Source of the DNA: Lewinellaceae bacterium
GTDB lineage: Bacteria; Bacteroidota; Bacteroidia; Chitinophagales; Saprospiraceae
Assembly (NCBI GenBank): GCA_029976695.1
Contig: JARQTN010000250.1
Span: 48,595-91,862, forward strand
Length of the DNA stretch: 43,268 nucleotides
Direction: 5' to 3'
The translations under genes and the position numbers were made by a program. The notes under the pieces were generated by a model. The model had not been told where the DNA came from, did no database searches, and saw nothing but the letters and a program-made list of their open reading frames with translations. Positions 33,662 to 42,059 of this stretch are shown here, in pieces. Within the stretch, counting starts at the first letter, position 1. Every line of letters begins with the position of its first letter.

Positions 33662-34435
33662 ATGAATTTCAGACAATACCAGGGGTTGATCAGCAGGCTT
33701 TGCCGTGAGTTGGCAAGATTCTATGTAACGCGGGAGGAAATCATCGCATTTGCCATAAAAACAGGCCTTGATGTGACTGAATTATCCATTTCAAGCCGGG
33801 CGATCGATACGTGGCGTTCCATCATCATGCATGCACTCGAGGAGGAGAAACTGCACGACCTCATCCAGCTGGCCCAGCGTGACAATCCCGAAAGCCATAT
33901 CATCATTGAAGCGGTCCACTATTTCTATCTGGAAAAGGACCCGCAAATCCTTGAAAAGAAAATTAACAAGCGTGCAGAGAAAAAATCATTGCGGCAGCTG
34001 CTGGAGTACCTCGACAACAGCTGGGCGGGTTTCCAGGCACAGAATGAAAACCGCGACAAACTCATGGATCGGATGGTCCGGCGGCTGGATATCCTGGAAG
34101 AACACCCGATCGAAGAGTTCTTTGAATTGTATTTCGATCAGATGAATAAGTTTGAGCGGCGCATCCACCGGGTCATTCGGGAGTATACGGATTATATCAA
34201 GGTAAATAATGAAAAGGCCCTGGAGATCATTGAGTTATTACCCGGAATCGAGGGAAAGATCGGCAAACTGAAGAAACTCAAACGGCATCTCCGGGTGTGG
34301 CTCCACAAGTACGATAAGGTATTCCTGAATGACCCGGAAATGTGCCTGCTGTACACGAATTTATATGATGGCACACCTTTTCCACGCGGTGTGGAAAAAG
34401 AGATCAGGAAATACCTCGAGCCAAAAAAGCAGTGA
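33662..34435 (+). CDS. EAD1-like domain protein with long helical C-terminus (protease partner)
   Basis: 257 residues, cytoplasmic. Residues about 5-85 are a second EAD1-like copy; against the protease's copy the shared positions include TGL-V, S-S, A, W, II, A, EK and DLI-A over about 45 residues (roughly one third identical). The rest (about 90-257) is entirely helical and highly charged, with a segment LEYLDNSWAGF, heptad-like stretches (RMVRRLDILEEHPIEEFF, ERRIHRVIREYTDYI) and a basic patch KLKKLKRHLRVWLHK. No hydrophobic segment, catalytic motif or NTPase signature is seen. It starts 35 bases after the protease gene. It could be the sensor, an inhibitor or a scaffold for the protease; I do not recognise the C-terminal part. 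Confidence 0.75.
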   Translation: MNFRQYQGLISRLCRELARFYVTREEIIAFAIKTGLDVTELSISSRAIDTWRSIIMHALEEEKLHDLIQLAQRDNPESHIIIEAVHYFYLEKDPQILEKKINKRAEKKSLRQLLEYLDNSWAGFQAQNENRDKLMDRMVRRLDILEEHPIEEFFELYFDQMNKFERRIHRVIREYTDYIKVNNEKALEIIELLPGIEGKIGKLKKLKRHLRVWLHKYDKVFLNDPEMCLLYTNLYDGTPFPRGVEKEIRKYLEPKKQ

Positions 34436-34486
34436 ATTCCATTGCCCTGTTGCAGACTTGACATCCAGCCAGGACCGACCAGGATC

Positions 34487-35488
34487 TCAGGCTTTGCATG
34501 TCACCATCGGCACATCCGCCATAGTGCGCAACCCGGGACTGGCCCTGAGCACAGAGTGGATGGCATTCAGCGTGATCGCACAAGTCCCGACATCCCCGTT
34601 GATTCCCCCAGCTATCCTGCTATAGACATTCGGCGTTCCGGTGATCAATACTTCGTCGTAGCTGTCCCGCTCCCCGATTGCTGCCTGGAAGGTCAGCTTG
34701 ATCCTGAGCGTACCATTGACATAACCGTTACCGACCTGGTTTACGCCGGTAGCTTGTCCCGGCCGGATGGTCAATTGATCCGTTTCGATCTGGCGTTGGG
34801 CAACGACAGGCGAAATGATATCTTCTGTTTTATCCAGCTTCCATCCCAATTGAGCCGCAATGAAATGGAGGCTTTCTGTGAGACCGACATGACGCAGCGT
34901 ACCGACCAGTTTTTTCTCTTCAAAACCTTTCATGTTCAGGCCCGCACCAATCTTTTGCTGGAACGGCAGACGCCGGTACTGGGCATCCTGATAGCGGTTG
35001 ACCTCGACTTTCTCCACATGCCGGCAAACACCTGTCAGGAAAGAAGGAAGTGCATCCATCAGGAATCCGGGATTGATGCCGGTCCCCAGCACAGCAAGGC
35101 CCTTCTCCCGCGCGAGAGTGTCTATCTCCCTCGCCTTTTCCGGTGCCGTTTCATAGGGATAGGACAACTCTTCACATGTGGATACAACCGGAAGACCGGC
35201 GTTGAGGATTTCCATGATCTGGGGTGTCGCCCTTTCCAGGTCCGAAACGGTTGTCAGCAGCGCAATATCTGCCCGGGTATGGTCAAGGACATCCGCAAGC
35301 GAGGAGGAGATCCTGACCCCGGCTTCCTCCCTGCCGCAGAATTTTCCAATATCCTGCCCTGCGATCGCATCATCCAGGTCGACGGCACCGACGACCCGGA
35401 GGTGTGGTTTGTCCAGTGCATCCTGGTACATTTTAATACCAAGGGGGCCCATTCCTACCTGGAGCACCCTGATCCTTTCATTTCCCAT
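34487..35488 (-). CDS. DapB-like NAD(P)-dependent dehydrogenase (2,4-diaminopentanoate dehydrogenase type)
   Basis: 333 residues from ATG 35488 (MGNERIRVLQVGMGPLG); the frame runs further upstream without likeness to the family. The Rossmann motif VGMGPLG stands at about 10-16, followed by VVGAVDLDD and ALLTTVSDL; a second part contains STCEELSYPY and GTGINPGFLMDALPSFL (about 155-171), as in enzymes related to dihydrodipicolinate reductase that act on diamino acids (ornithine/lysine breakdown). The true DapB in lysine synthesis is shorter, so a catabolic dehydrogenase is more likely. It is convergent with the EAD1 pair (51 bases) and unrelated to it. Confidence 0.8.
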   Translation of the reverse strand: MGNERIRVLQVGMGPLGIKMYQDALDKPHLRVVGAVDLDDAIAGQDIGKFCGREEAGVRISSSLADVLDHTRADIALLTTVSDLERATPQIMEILNAGLPVVSTCEELSYPYETAPEKAREIDTLAREKGLAVLGTGINPGFLMDALPSFLTGVCRHVEKVEVNRYQDAQYRRLPFQQKIGAGLNMKGFEEKKLVGTLRHVGLTESLHFIAAQLGWKLDKTEDIISPVVAQRQIETDQLTIRPGQATGVNQVGNGYVNGTLRIKLTFQAAIGERDSYDEVLITGTPNVYSRIAGGINGDVGTCAITLNAIHSVLRASPGLRTMADVPMVTCKA

Positions 35489-35636
35489 ATCCTTGATCGA
35501 TTTGTACGAGGAACTAAAATAAGGGGTATGGAGCAGATGGATGTTGACCGTGGACAATCGCTGAGATGATTTCAGTGCGCATGATCAGCGGATTGTCGCA
35601 GGAAGACCGGTCACGATTTGCTGTTTTGAAGTTCAT

Positions 35637-36725
35637 TTACTGGTCAGCCGCAGCACCTTCGCCATTCCCGTCCAGGGTCTTTACCGCTTTCTCGTTCAAC
35701 AATTGCCAGCAGGTGATGAACAGTGCTGCAATGACGGGGCCGATGATAAACCCCGTGAGGCCAAACCAGGTGAGTCCGCCTAACGTCGCTACGAGCACCA
35801 GGTAATCAGGCATTTTCGTATCCCGGCCCACAAGCAGCGGTCGCAACAGGTTGTCAATCAATCCGATGATCAGGCTACCGACAATAATGATGATGACCGC
35901 CTTGGTCACTTCTCCCTGGATGATCAGCAGGATCGACATCGGGATCCAGACAAAACCACTCCCCCCGACCGGCAGCAGCGACAGGAGGGTCATGATCACG
36001 CCCCAAAATATCGCCCCCTGGATGCCAAGGGCAGCAAACAGCACCCCGCCGATCGTTCCCTGCACGACAGCCACGATCAGGGTACCTTTCATCGTAGCGC
36101 GGGCCACAGAGGCAAACCGGTCAAGCAGGATATTTTCAGTCTCATCCCGCAACGGGAACGTCTCAATAAATACCTTCCTGATATTCTGGCCGTCCCTCAG
36201 GAAAAAGAAGAGCAGGTAGAGCATGAGACTGAACTGGATCACAAAATTGATCGTCGATCGAGTATAAGTGATCGCACGCGAACCGATCGCACCTGTCACA
36301 TTGACAATAAATTGATTCACCTTTTCGTGGATATCTTCTGTCGTGACACCGAAATTTTCGAGCATTTGTGTCAGCCTTGGGAGCCTGGCTTCTACAGATT
36401 CAATGATAGAGGCCACACTGGTATTCCCGGACGTATAGCTTTCATAAAGCTGCCTGCTTTCATTGACCATGGCGATGGATATAAACCCCACCGGGATGAC
36501 AACACAAAACAGGATGATCAGGGTTGTAATGAAAGCTGCAAGATTCCGCCGGCCATGGGTGATCTTTGTAAACCACTTGAATATGGAAAAGAAAATGACG
36601 GAAAGTACCGTTGCCCAGAAAGCTGTCATGATAAAATCCCAGATCAGGCCGATAAAAGCTGCAGTCACACCCAAAAGGATGGTCATGAATGTGATCTTCC
36701 GGATCGTTGTATCTCTGGGTACCAT
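35637..36725 (-). CDS. AI-2E family transporter (PerM/UPF0118)
   Basis: 362 residues with about eight hydrophobic segments. Family marks are the N-terminal pair of helices (IRKITFMTILLGVTAAF, FWATVLSVIFFSIF), the central loop with VSSLIES-like polar helix (about 95-150), the LLFFFLRDG stretch at about 173-181, and the C-terminal GSLIIGLIDNLLRPLLVGRDTKMPDYLVLVATLGGL (about 280-315). Some members export the signal AI-2 or act as sodium/proton antiporters; others have unknown substrates. It is encoded 148 bases upstream of the DapB-like gene on the same strand and divergent from the secreted protein at 36869. Confidence 0.92.
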   Translation of the reverse strand: MVPRDTTIRKITFMTILLGVTAAFIGLIWDFIMTAFWATVLSVIFFSIFKWFTKITHGRRNLAAFITTLIILFCVVIPVGFISIAMVNESRQLYESYTSGNTSVASIIESVEARLPRLTQMLENFGVTTEDIHEKVNQFIVNVTGAIGSRAITYTRSTINFVIQFSLMLYLLFFFLRDGQNIRKVFIETFPLRDETENILLDRFASVARATMKGTLIVAVVQGTIGGVLFAALGIQGAIFWGVIMTLLSLLPVGGSGFVWIPMSILLIIQGEVTKAVIIIIVGSLIIGLIDNLLRPLLVGRDTKMPDYLVLVATLGGLTWFGLTGFIIGPVIAALFITCWQLLNEKAVKTLDGNGEGAAADQ

Positions 36726-36868
36726 GAAACCACTGATTTAATGCCAAACTGAGGACTTACGTCATGACATCTTCAAAAAATAATCGTAATTTAATTCGTG
36801 AAAATACAAACCGATGCGGTTTTGTAAACATTTATGCAATCTAAATATTCTGATAAATTTCTTGGGTT

Positions 36869-37714
36869 ATGAATCACTTTTCTACACGCTTATGGACTTT
36901 TGTCATTTTATGTACGCTCGGACTCCCTGCCATGACCATCACCGCACAGGATGATGCCTCCATGTTTATGCAGGTCGATTACCTGAAAGTCAGGACAGGA
37001 GAAGAAAACGAATTTGAAGTATATCAATCCAGGTACTGGAAGCCCATCCAGGCACAGCGCATCATGTCAGGTGAGATCCTTTCCTGGAAACTCTACCGCG
37101 TGCAATTCCCTTCCGGCGAGAATTCGGAATACAATTACGTGATCATGACGACGTTTTCCGATTTCGGAACGGTCGATATTGAACATGACCTGCTTTCCGA
37201 TATCGTGGAACGGGTCCACCCGGACATGACGTATAGCGACCTTGTCAGCAAGGGAAGGGATCTCAGGACACTTGTAAAGTCTGAAGTATTCCGGACCGAG
37301 GACCACCTCAATTTCCAGTTCGGTGCGAATGATCCTCCCCAATTCCTGAGTATGGACTACATGAAAGTGAAGCCATCTCATGAGGCACAATACGTGAAAC
37401 TTGAGAAAGAGATCTGGAAAGAGATCCACAGGCACCGCATTGCGGAAAAGGAAATGGACAGCTGGGTGCTGTACTTCCTCCAGTTCCCGGGCGGAACGAC
37501 CTATCCTTACAATTACGCGACTGCGAACTACTTCAAGGACTGGGAATCAGTTGTCAACGGATGGCCTGAGGAATACTGGGAGATCGTACACCCTGGCGCA
37601 GACCACGATGCACTGGTCAATATGACCCTTGAAACCCGCGAACTGGTGAGCAGTCAGATCTGGCGGCTTGTGGACCATGAGGAGATCAAAGCAGTGCTGT
37701 ATAGAGAGGATTGA
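36869..37714 (+). CDS. Secreted protein with two similar alpha/beta modules
   Basis: 281 residues. Signal peptide (about 1-27, ending TITAQ). Two tandem modules of about 115 residues follow: MQVDYLKVRTGEENEFEV ... ILSWKLYRVQFPSGENSEYNYVIMTTF (about 33-96) and LSMDYMKVKPSHEAQYVK ... MDSWVLYFLQFPGGTTYPYNYATANYF (about 155-220). The pattern of a strand with D-Y-(L/M)-K-V, a helix, and a W-x-L-Y-x-x-Q-F-P-(S/G)-G strand resembles a dimeric alpha/beta (ferredoxin-like) barrel folded as a tandem. No catalytic motif is known to me. A weak promoter, TTTG 36821 and TATTCTG 36846, precedes it. Probably periplasmic; function unknown. Confidence 0.75.
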   Translation: MNHFSTRLWTFVILCTLGLPAMTITAQDDASMFMQVDYLKVRTGEENEFEVYQSRYWKPIQAQRIMSGEILSWKLYRVQFPSGENSEYNYVIMTTFSDFGTVDIEHDLLSDIVERVHPDMTYSDLVSKGRDLRTLVKSEVFRTEDHLNFQFGANDPPQFLSMDYMKVKPSHEAQYVKLEKEIWKEIHRHRIAEKEMDSWVLYFLQFPGGTTYPYNYATANYFKDWESVVNGWPEEYWEIVHPGADHDALVNMTLETRELVSSQIWRLVDHEEIKAVLYRED

Positions 37715-37777
37715 ATGTAAATTTTCTTTACATACACATAAAATTCCGTTTACATTCGGATCACTTATTCTATATTG
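37715..37777 (+). promoter_or_regulatory. Repeated TTTACAT sites and promoter-like element before the aldehyde dehydrogenase
   Basis: ATGTAAA-N5-TTTACAT (37715-37733) is a perfect seven-base inverted repeat, and a third half-site TTTACAT lies at 37749-37755, exactly 22 bases (two helical turns) from the second. TATATTG at 37771-37777 fits the -7 element seen elsewhere here (TAnnTTG), 31 bases before the start codon. Together they look like a small operator-promoter region for the gene at 37808. AT-richness makes chance repeats possible. Confidence 0.35.
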
Positions 37778-37807
37778 CGCCAGCGATATCAATTATGATT
37801 TTAGTTT

Positions 37808-39169
37808 ATGAAGTCCATCAATCCCGCCACGGGGAAGGAATATCTGAGTTACAAAAACCTGAAACCATCCATGATCGAAGGCCGCATCGAGGCCTCCACG
37901 CGCGCATTTGAAAAATGGAGACAGTATCCGTTTGAAGGGCGTGCGTTCAAAATGCGGGAACTTGCCGGACTGCTCGAGGAAAGAAAAGAGGACATCGCAG
38001 CCCTGATTACCGGGGAAATGGGAAAACTGATCAGGGAATCCAGGTCTGAGGTTGAAAAATGTGCCTGGGTGTGCCGTTACTATGCCGATCATGCGCAAGG
38101 TTTCCTTGAGGATGAAGCAATCAGTTCGGATGCGAGCAAGAGTTTTGTCACCTACCAGCCACTTGGCGTGATCCTGGGGGTAATGCCCTGGAATTTTCCA
38201 TTCTGGCAGGTATTCAGGTATGCCGTTCCCACCTTGATGGCTGGAAACAGCGCGTTGCTCAAGCATGCCTCAAACGTACCGGGTTGCGCTGTTGCCATCG
38301 AGCAATTATTCGTCGATGCAGGATTCCCGGAAAACACATTCCAGACACTCCTCATCAATTCAGAAGATGTGCGTACCATCATCCGGAACAAACACGTCAA
38401 AGCGGTGACGCTGACCGGAAGCGAATTTGCAGGGAGCAGTGTCGCCACCATCGCAGGAGAACAGATCAAGAAGACAGTCATGGAACTCGGTGGCAATGAT
38501 CCCTATCTGGTCCTTGCGGATGCGAAAATCAAGGACGCTGTTGATGCATGCGTGACCGGCAGGATGATCAACGCGGGCCAAAGCTGTATTGCCGCAAAAC
38601 GTTTTATCGTTGATTCGGCTGTATACGATGACTTTGTCGCGGCCGTCGAAAAGAAGATGAAAAAATACGAGCCTGGAGACCCGATGGATGAAAAGACCAC
38701 CCTCGCCCCGATCGCCCGGAAAGACCTGCGCAAGCAGGTCCACAAGCAGGTCAAGAAGAGCATGTCGATGGGGGCTAAATTGCGCATGGGGGGCAAGAAA
38801 CATGCAGGCGATGGATACTTCTACAAGCCAACCATCCTCCTCAATGTAAGGCCCGGTATGCCTGCCTTTGAAGAGGAGATCTTCGGGCCGGTTGCAAGCA
38901 TTACCAAAGTCAGATCAGAAGAAGAAGCGATCAAAATGGCAAATATGAGCAAATATGGCCTCGGCGCTGCAGTCTTCACGTCGGATGTGGAAAAAGGAAT
39001 CCGGATCGCCCGGAACCGGCTCAATGCAGGCTCATGTTTCGTCAATGGCTTCGTACGATCCGACCCGCGGCTGCCATTCGGCGGTGTCGGACTGAGCGGT
39101 TATGGCAGGGAATTGTCCAGCCATGGCATCCGGGAATTCGTCAATGCAAAAACGGTTTGGGTACAATGA
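37808..39169 (+). CDS. NAD(P)-dependent aldehyde dehydrogenase, succinate-semialdehyde dehydrogenase-like
   Basis: 453 residues, complete. It contains the cofactor stretch LGVILGVMPWNFPFWQ (about 119-134), LTGSEFAGSSVA, the general base Glu226 in MELGGNDP and the catalytic Cys260 in NAGQSCIAAKRF, then EEIFGPVASI and FGGVGLSGYGRELSSHG near the end. The short length (about 450) and MELGGNDPYLVL / GQSCIAAKR sequences point to the succinate-semialdehyde dehydrogenase branch of Bacteroidota and Actinobacteria, which oxidises aldehydes to acids. The exact substrate cannot be stated. Cytoplasmic. It is transcribed alone and convergent with the TspO-like gene. Confidence 0.94.
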   Translation: MKSINPATGKEYLSYKNLKPSMIEGRIEASTRAFEKWRQYPFEGRAFKMRELAGLLEERKEDIAALITGEMGKLIRESRSEVEKCAWVCRYYADHAQGFLEDEAISSDASKSFVTYQPLGVILGVMPWNFPFWQVFRYAVPTLMAGNSALLKHASNVPGCAVAIEQLFVDAGFPENTFQTLLINSEDVRTIIRNKHVKAVTLTGSEFAGSSVATIAGEQIKKTVMELGGNDPYLVLADAKIKDAVDACVTGRMINAGQSCIAAKRFIVDSAVYDDFVAAVEKKMKKYEPGDPMDEKTTLAPIARKDLRKQVHKQVKKSMSMGAKLRMGGKKHAGDGYFYKPTILLNVRPGMPAFEEEIFGPVASITKVRSEEEAIKMANMSKYGLGAAVFTSDVEKGIRIARNRLNAGSCFVNGFVRSDPRLPFGGVGLSGYGRELSSHGIREFVNAKTVWVQ

Positions 39170-39182
39170 TCTGAACAGGTTC

Positions 39183-39974
39183 TCAACCGACCACCTTTTT
39201 CCGGATCGTAAATACAGCAAGTACAAGCGCGACTATGGACAAAAGGATTGCTGGCGCGCCAATCCATACGGTCTCCCGGATATCATCCAGGTATTTCATC
39301 CCGATACCGAAAAGTGCCCAGGAAATGACAATCGCATAAATGGCATCCCGCCTTGCTCTTGACATCCGGTTTGCAAGATACAGCACGACGATCATCAGGA
39401 TGCCCGCTATGGTTTGTTGCAGGGTATTCGTCATCACCAGGCCAATTGAAATGAAGAATGCAGACAGGTTTGCGACGGTGGCCACGCTGATCCAGCCAAG
39501 GTAAAACTGGAACGGCGCGTGCACAAAGAGCTTTCTTTTCCAGCTCACATGCTGATGTTTCCCGATCTCCAGCTTTTGATAGATCCTGATGAGTACATAC
39601 AGCAATGAGAGCATGATCAGCACGGACAGCCAGATCACGTTGTAATGCCATGCGAAAAGCCAGCCTGCATTCAGCAGGCAACTCAGGGCAAAAAGCCAAC
39701 CGATCCCGGGGATAAAATGTGCCGCCCCGAACTCCCCTTTGCTGCGGTCGAGGAAACTGTGCAGGACGAATGCAAGCAAACCCAGATAAATGATATTCCA
39801 GATCATGAATGTAAAGCCTGCGGGGGTAAAAAACGATACATACATGTCGGACAATTCGGCGGTGGTCCGCCCGCCAAGCGGAAGGGCCAGGGAAAGGTAG
39901 GTGACATAAAACATGATGGCCAGTGCAATTGCATTGCCCCATTTGAAGATCCGGTTTTTCATTTTATGGTTCAT
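39183..39974 (-). CDS. TspO/MBR-like tryptophan-rich membrane protein
   Basis: 263 residues with about seven or eight hydrophobic segments and many tryptophans (FMIWNIIYLGLLAF, NAGWLFAWHYNVIW, FYLGWISVATVAN). The first helices carry TPAGFTFMIWNIIY, which fits TspO relatives (P-x-x-x-F-x-x-x-W), and the order of helices matches the longer membrane proteins annotated as tryptophan-rich sensory protein in Bacteroidota. Classical TspO has five helices and about 160 residues, so this is the longer branch. TspO binds porphyrins or lipids; whether this branch does is unknown. Start ATG 39974 (39962 possible). It is divergent from the DUF1761 gene. Confidence 0.65.
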   Translation of the reverse strand: MNHKMKNRIFKWGNAIALAIMFYVTYLSLALPLGGRTTAELSDMYVSFFTPAGFTFMIWNIIYLGLLAFVLHSFLDRSKGEFGAAHFIPGIGWLFALSCLLNAGWLFAWHYNVIWLSVLIMLSLLYVLIRIYQKLEIGKHQHVSWKRKLFVHAPFQFYLGWISVATVANLSAFFISIGLVMTNTLQQTIAGILMIVVLYLANRMSRARRDAIYAIVISWALFGIGMKYLDDIRETVWIGAPAILLSIVALVLAVFTIRKKVVG

Positions 39975-40057
39975 TATTGTGTAGATAAAAGTAATCGATG
40001 ATCATAATGTTCAAAAAATACTTCGTACCTTTTACCGTATCTAAACATCATACACAC

Positions 40058-40480
40058 ATGGATAACCTCAAAATCAACCACCTGGCGTGTATCGCCGCGA
40101 TCGTCATGATCACAATCCTCGGTTTTCTCTGGTACGGTCCGTTTTTTGGAGACAGGTGGCTTCCGCTTGTCGGTTTGACAAGGGAAGGCATTGAAAACAA
40201 CCCGCCGGACGCCGGTGTCTGGATCTCCAATATCATTGCCACTGTCATCCCGGTGTATTTTTTGGCCTGGCTTTACGTCAAATTGAATGTGGAGTCAGGG
40301 GCAAGGGGTGCCCTGATCGGATTCGGGATCGCATTCAGTTTCGTTTTCCTCTCGGAAATGACACAGAACATGTTTTCCATGCGACCGTATGTCCTGACAT
40401 GGATCGAAGGCGGTTATAGCCTGGCAGCTTTGACGCTGACCGGGTTCCTGTTGGGTACATGGAGAAAATATTCGGGTTGA
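40058..40480 (+). CDS. DUF1761 family membrane protein
   Basis: 140 residues from ATG 40058 (MDNLKINHLACIAA); the frame opens 20 codons earlier but has no reason to start there. Four hydrophobic segments are seen, the first with GFLWYGPFFGDRW, the family hallmark (LWYxxxFxxxW), then WISNIIATVIPVYFLAWLY, ALIGFGIAFSFVFLSEM and SLAALTLTGFLLGTW. DUF1761 proteins are small inner-membrane proteins of unknown function. It is convergent with the gene at 40530 (49 bases). Confidence 0.85.
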   Translation: MDNLKINHLACIAAIVMITILGFLWYGPFFGDRWLPLVGLTREGIENNPPDAGVWISNIIATVIPVYFLAWLYVKLNVESGARGALIGFGIAFSFVFLSEMTQNMFSMRPYVLTWIEGGYSLAALTLTGFLLGTWRKYSG

Positions 40481-40529
40481 AAACCGGGTGTTGAAGTCGT
40501 GGAAAATAAAATCGGGTTTTCACCAGAAG

Positions 40530-41180
40530 TCATTTCGCCCATGGTTTTGAAGGGTGCGTAAGGGATATATGCAGGTGATCAGCCGTGCCCATATGCCTGA
40601 GCGTATTGAATCCCATCAGCCTGAAGTAGAGCCTTGTCAAATGGTTCTGCCATTCGCTGCGCCCCTTGGTTCTCAGGTCAATGGCATATACATATCCGTC
40701 CGCCTGCCGGAAATGCAGGGAATTCCTTTTTTCTGACAGCCCCATCCGGATATAGTCCTCTGGCACACGCTGGGCATCGGTCATGACGCCCCCCCGGTCG
40801 AAAATGAAAATGGTAGAAACTCCCAATCGAAGGATGGGGTGCAATTCGCGAAACTCTTTTTGTAAACTTGTCTGCTTTACATTCCGTGCCGAGATATAGA
40901 TCAATCCCTGGAATGCAAAACCTCCCACCAGGATCAGGGCCAGGATCAGCCTCAGTTTCCTGCTCCTCGCATTGGAGCGTTTTTTTGTCAACTTCCTCCT
41001 GAAAAAAGAGAGGTACAGAAAGACCAGAAAGCCAGTTAGCAAACCGCCTCCAAGGACGGAAATCCAGGCATTGGCCTGATATTGTGTGTGCAGCATGACT
41101 GCCCCCCTGATCATCAGGATAAAGGGAGCGATCAAAATGAGGATCACCTGGATGACTCTCCAGATCAGGATCATCGGCAT
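40530..41180 (-). CDS. Membrane protein with M15-peptidase-like soluble end
   Basis: 216 residues from ATG 41180 (MPMILIW); a TTG two codons upstream is also open. Three hydrophobic segments (about 4-28, 38-60, 78-98) are followed by a soluble C-terminal part (about 100-216). That part has two stretches that look like metal sites of D-Ala-D-Ala carboxypeptidase-type (M15) proteins: SLHFRQADGYVYAIDLRT and ADHLHISL, fitting H-x(n)-A-x-D and H-x-H. If so, it would act on peptidoglycan from a membrane anchor. The match is weak and the assignment is a suggestion only. Encoded minus strand, before the convergent DUF1761 gene. Confidence 0.45.
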   Translation of the reverse strand: MPMILIWRVIQVILILIAPFILMIRGAVMLHTQYQANAWISVLGGGLLTGFLVFLYLSFFRRKLTKKRSNARSRKLRLILALILVGGFAFQGLIYISARNVKQTSLQKEFRELHPILRLGVSTIFIFDRGGVMTDAQRVPEDYIRMGLSEKRNSLHFRQADGYVYAIDLRTKGRSEWQNHLTRLYFRLMGFNTLRHMGTADHLHISLTHPSKPWAK

Positions 41181-41262
41181 GTCCAAAGGTTCATGCCCGA
41201 ATGTATGGAAAACAAAGGATATCTATGCGTTTGTTCGACGGAGGGGGGAAATGGATCGAAAA

Positions 41263-41973
41263 TCAAAACAGGAAGCTGCCTCCGATGTGTATAAAGATCA
41301 GTGAAAATGGAGCATTCTGTTCTTCGAACTGGTCAATCGGGACCGTGTTGAATGAGTCCCTGTCGAGTGCGAAAAAATCCACGGCTGGATTGCGCAAATA
41401 GCTGACCCGGATATCGGCTCTGGCATACCAGAAATTGGGTACGATCTGGATGCCGGCCTGGATGCCATACCCGATGCTGTGCGCATTTTTTTCATTGATG
41501 ATGTCAATTTGTTCATTCTCATCGCGGTCCCAGAACTTTGTGTTTGTGTAGACATAATGCCACCCGACCTGACCCTGCACATAGGGCTGGAGGACCCAAT
41601 TGATTTCGGGCTGAAAGCGGACATTCAGCGCCGCACTTGAAAATCGTGAAGCTGTTTTCTCCCTGATCCGCACTGTGAATCCGTCGATCAGATCTTCATA
41701 CCTGATCACTTTCTTCTGGAATGTCGTCCTGGTCGTACTGAGCCCGATAAACACCGGCTGGTTTTCTTTTACCCGGTAGAGCCCCTCAAGGTGCCAGGCA
41801 AAGCTCGGATCCCCGATGTACCGGGTCATATAGCCTTCCGGCACGACAACACCAGCACTGGCATGAACCATCCACCGGGGAAGCTCCGTGATGACGTGGT
41901 CCTGCCCAATAGCAAGCGAATGCAGCAGGAAGCACAAACCGGCAAGGAATATTTTTGGAATCCGCACGCTCAA
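41263..41973 (-). CDS. Outer-membrane beta-barrel-like protein
   Basis: 236 residues; the first codon is TTG 41973 or GTG 41967, as no ATG is available before the signal peptide. Signal peptide about 3-23 (FLAGLCFLLHSLAIGQ). The mature part has about ten amphipathic strands with aromatic girdles (SFAWHLEGLYRV, FIGLSTTRTTF, PYVQGQVGWHYVYTN, YGIQAGIQIVPNFWYARADIRVSYL) and ends in SLIFIHIGGSFLF, the terminal aromatic typical for barrel insertion. Function unknown. Divergent from the PLP enzyme gene, 86 bases between starts. Confidence 0.72.
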   Translation of the reverse strand: MSVRIPKIFLAGLCFLLHSLAIGQDHVITELPRWMVHASAGVVVPEGYMTRYIGDPSFAWHLEGLYRVKENQPVFIGLSTTRTTFQKKVIRYEDLIDGFTVRIREKTASRFSSAALNVRFQPEINWVLQPYVQGQVGWHYVYTNTKFWDRDENEQIDIINEKNAHSIGYGIQAGIQIVPNFWYARADIRVSYLRNPAVDFFALDRDSFNTVPIDQFEEQNAPFSLIFIHIGGSFLF

Positions 41974-42059
41974 AGGATTTCTTTAAAATTAAAGGATGAA
42001 TTGCAAAAGAATCCAATATTTTCGGGGCTTTAATGATTCGTTAACGCAAGCAAACCGGC

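Noticed and set aside
33662-34435. EAD1 partner as a bacterial gasdermin cleaved by the neighbouring protease
   Set aside because: The size would fit, but the protein is helical, very charged and lacks the beta-rich pore-forming part and an N-terminal acylated cysteine.
34442-35569. Plus-strand ORF of 375 codons
   Set aside because: Antisense to the DapB-like dehydrogenase, whose Rossmann motif and family signatures are clear; the ORF is a by-product of codon composition.
36763-36843. 26-codon plus-strand ORF in the divergent gap before 36869
   Set aside because: AT-rich, no ribosome site, overlaps the probable promoter of the secreted-protein gene.
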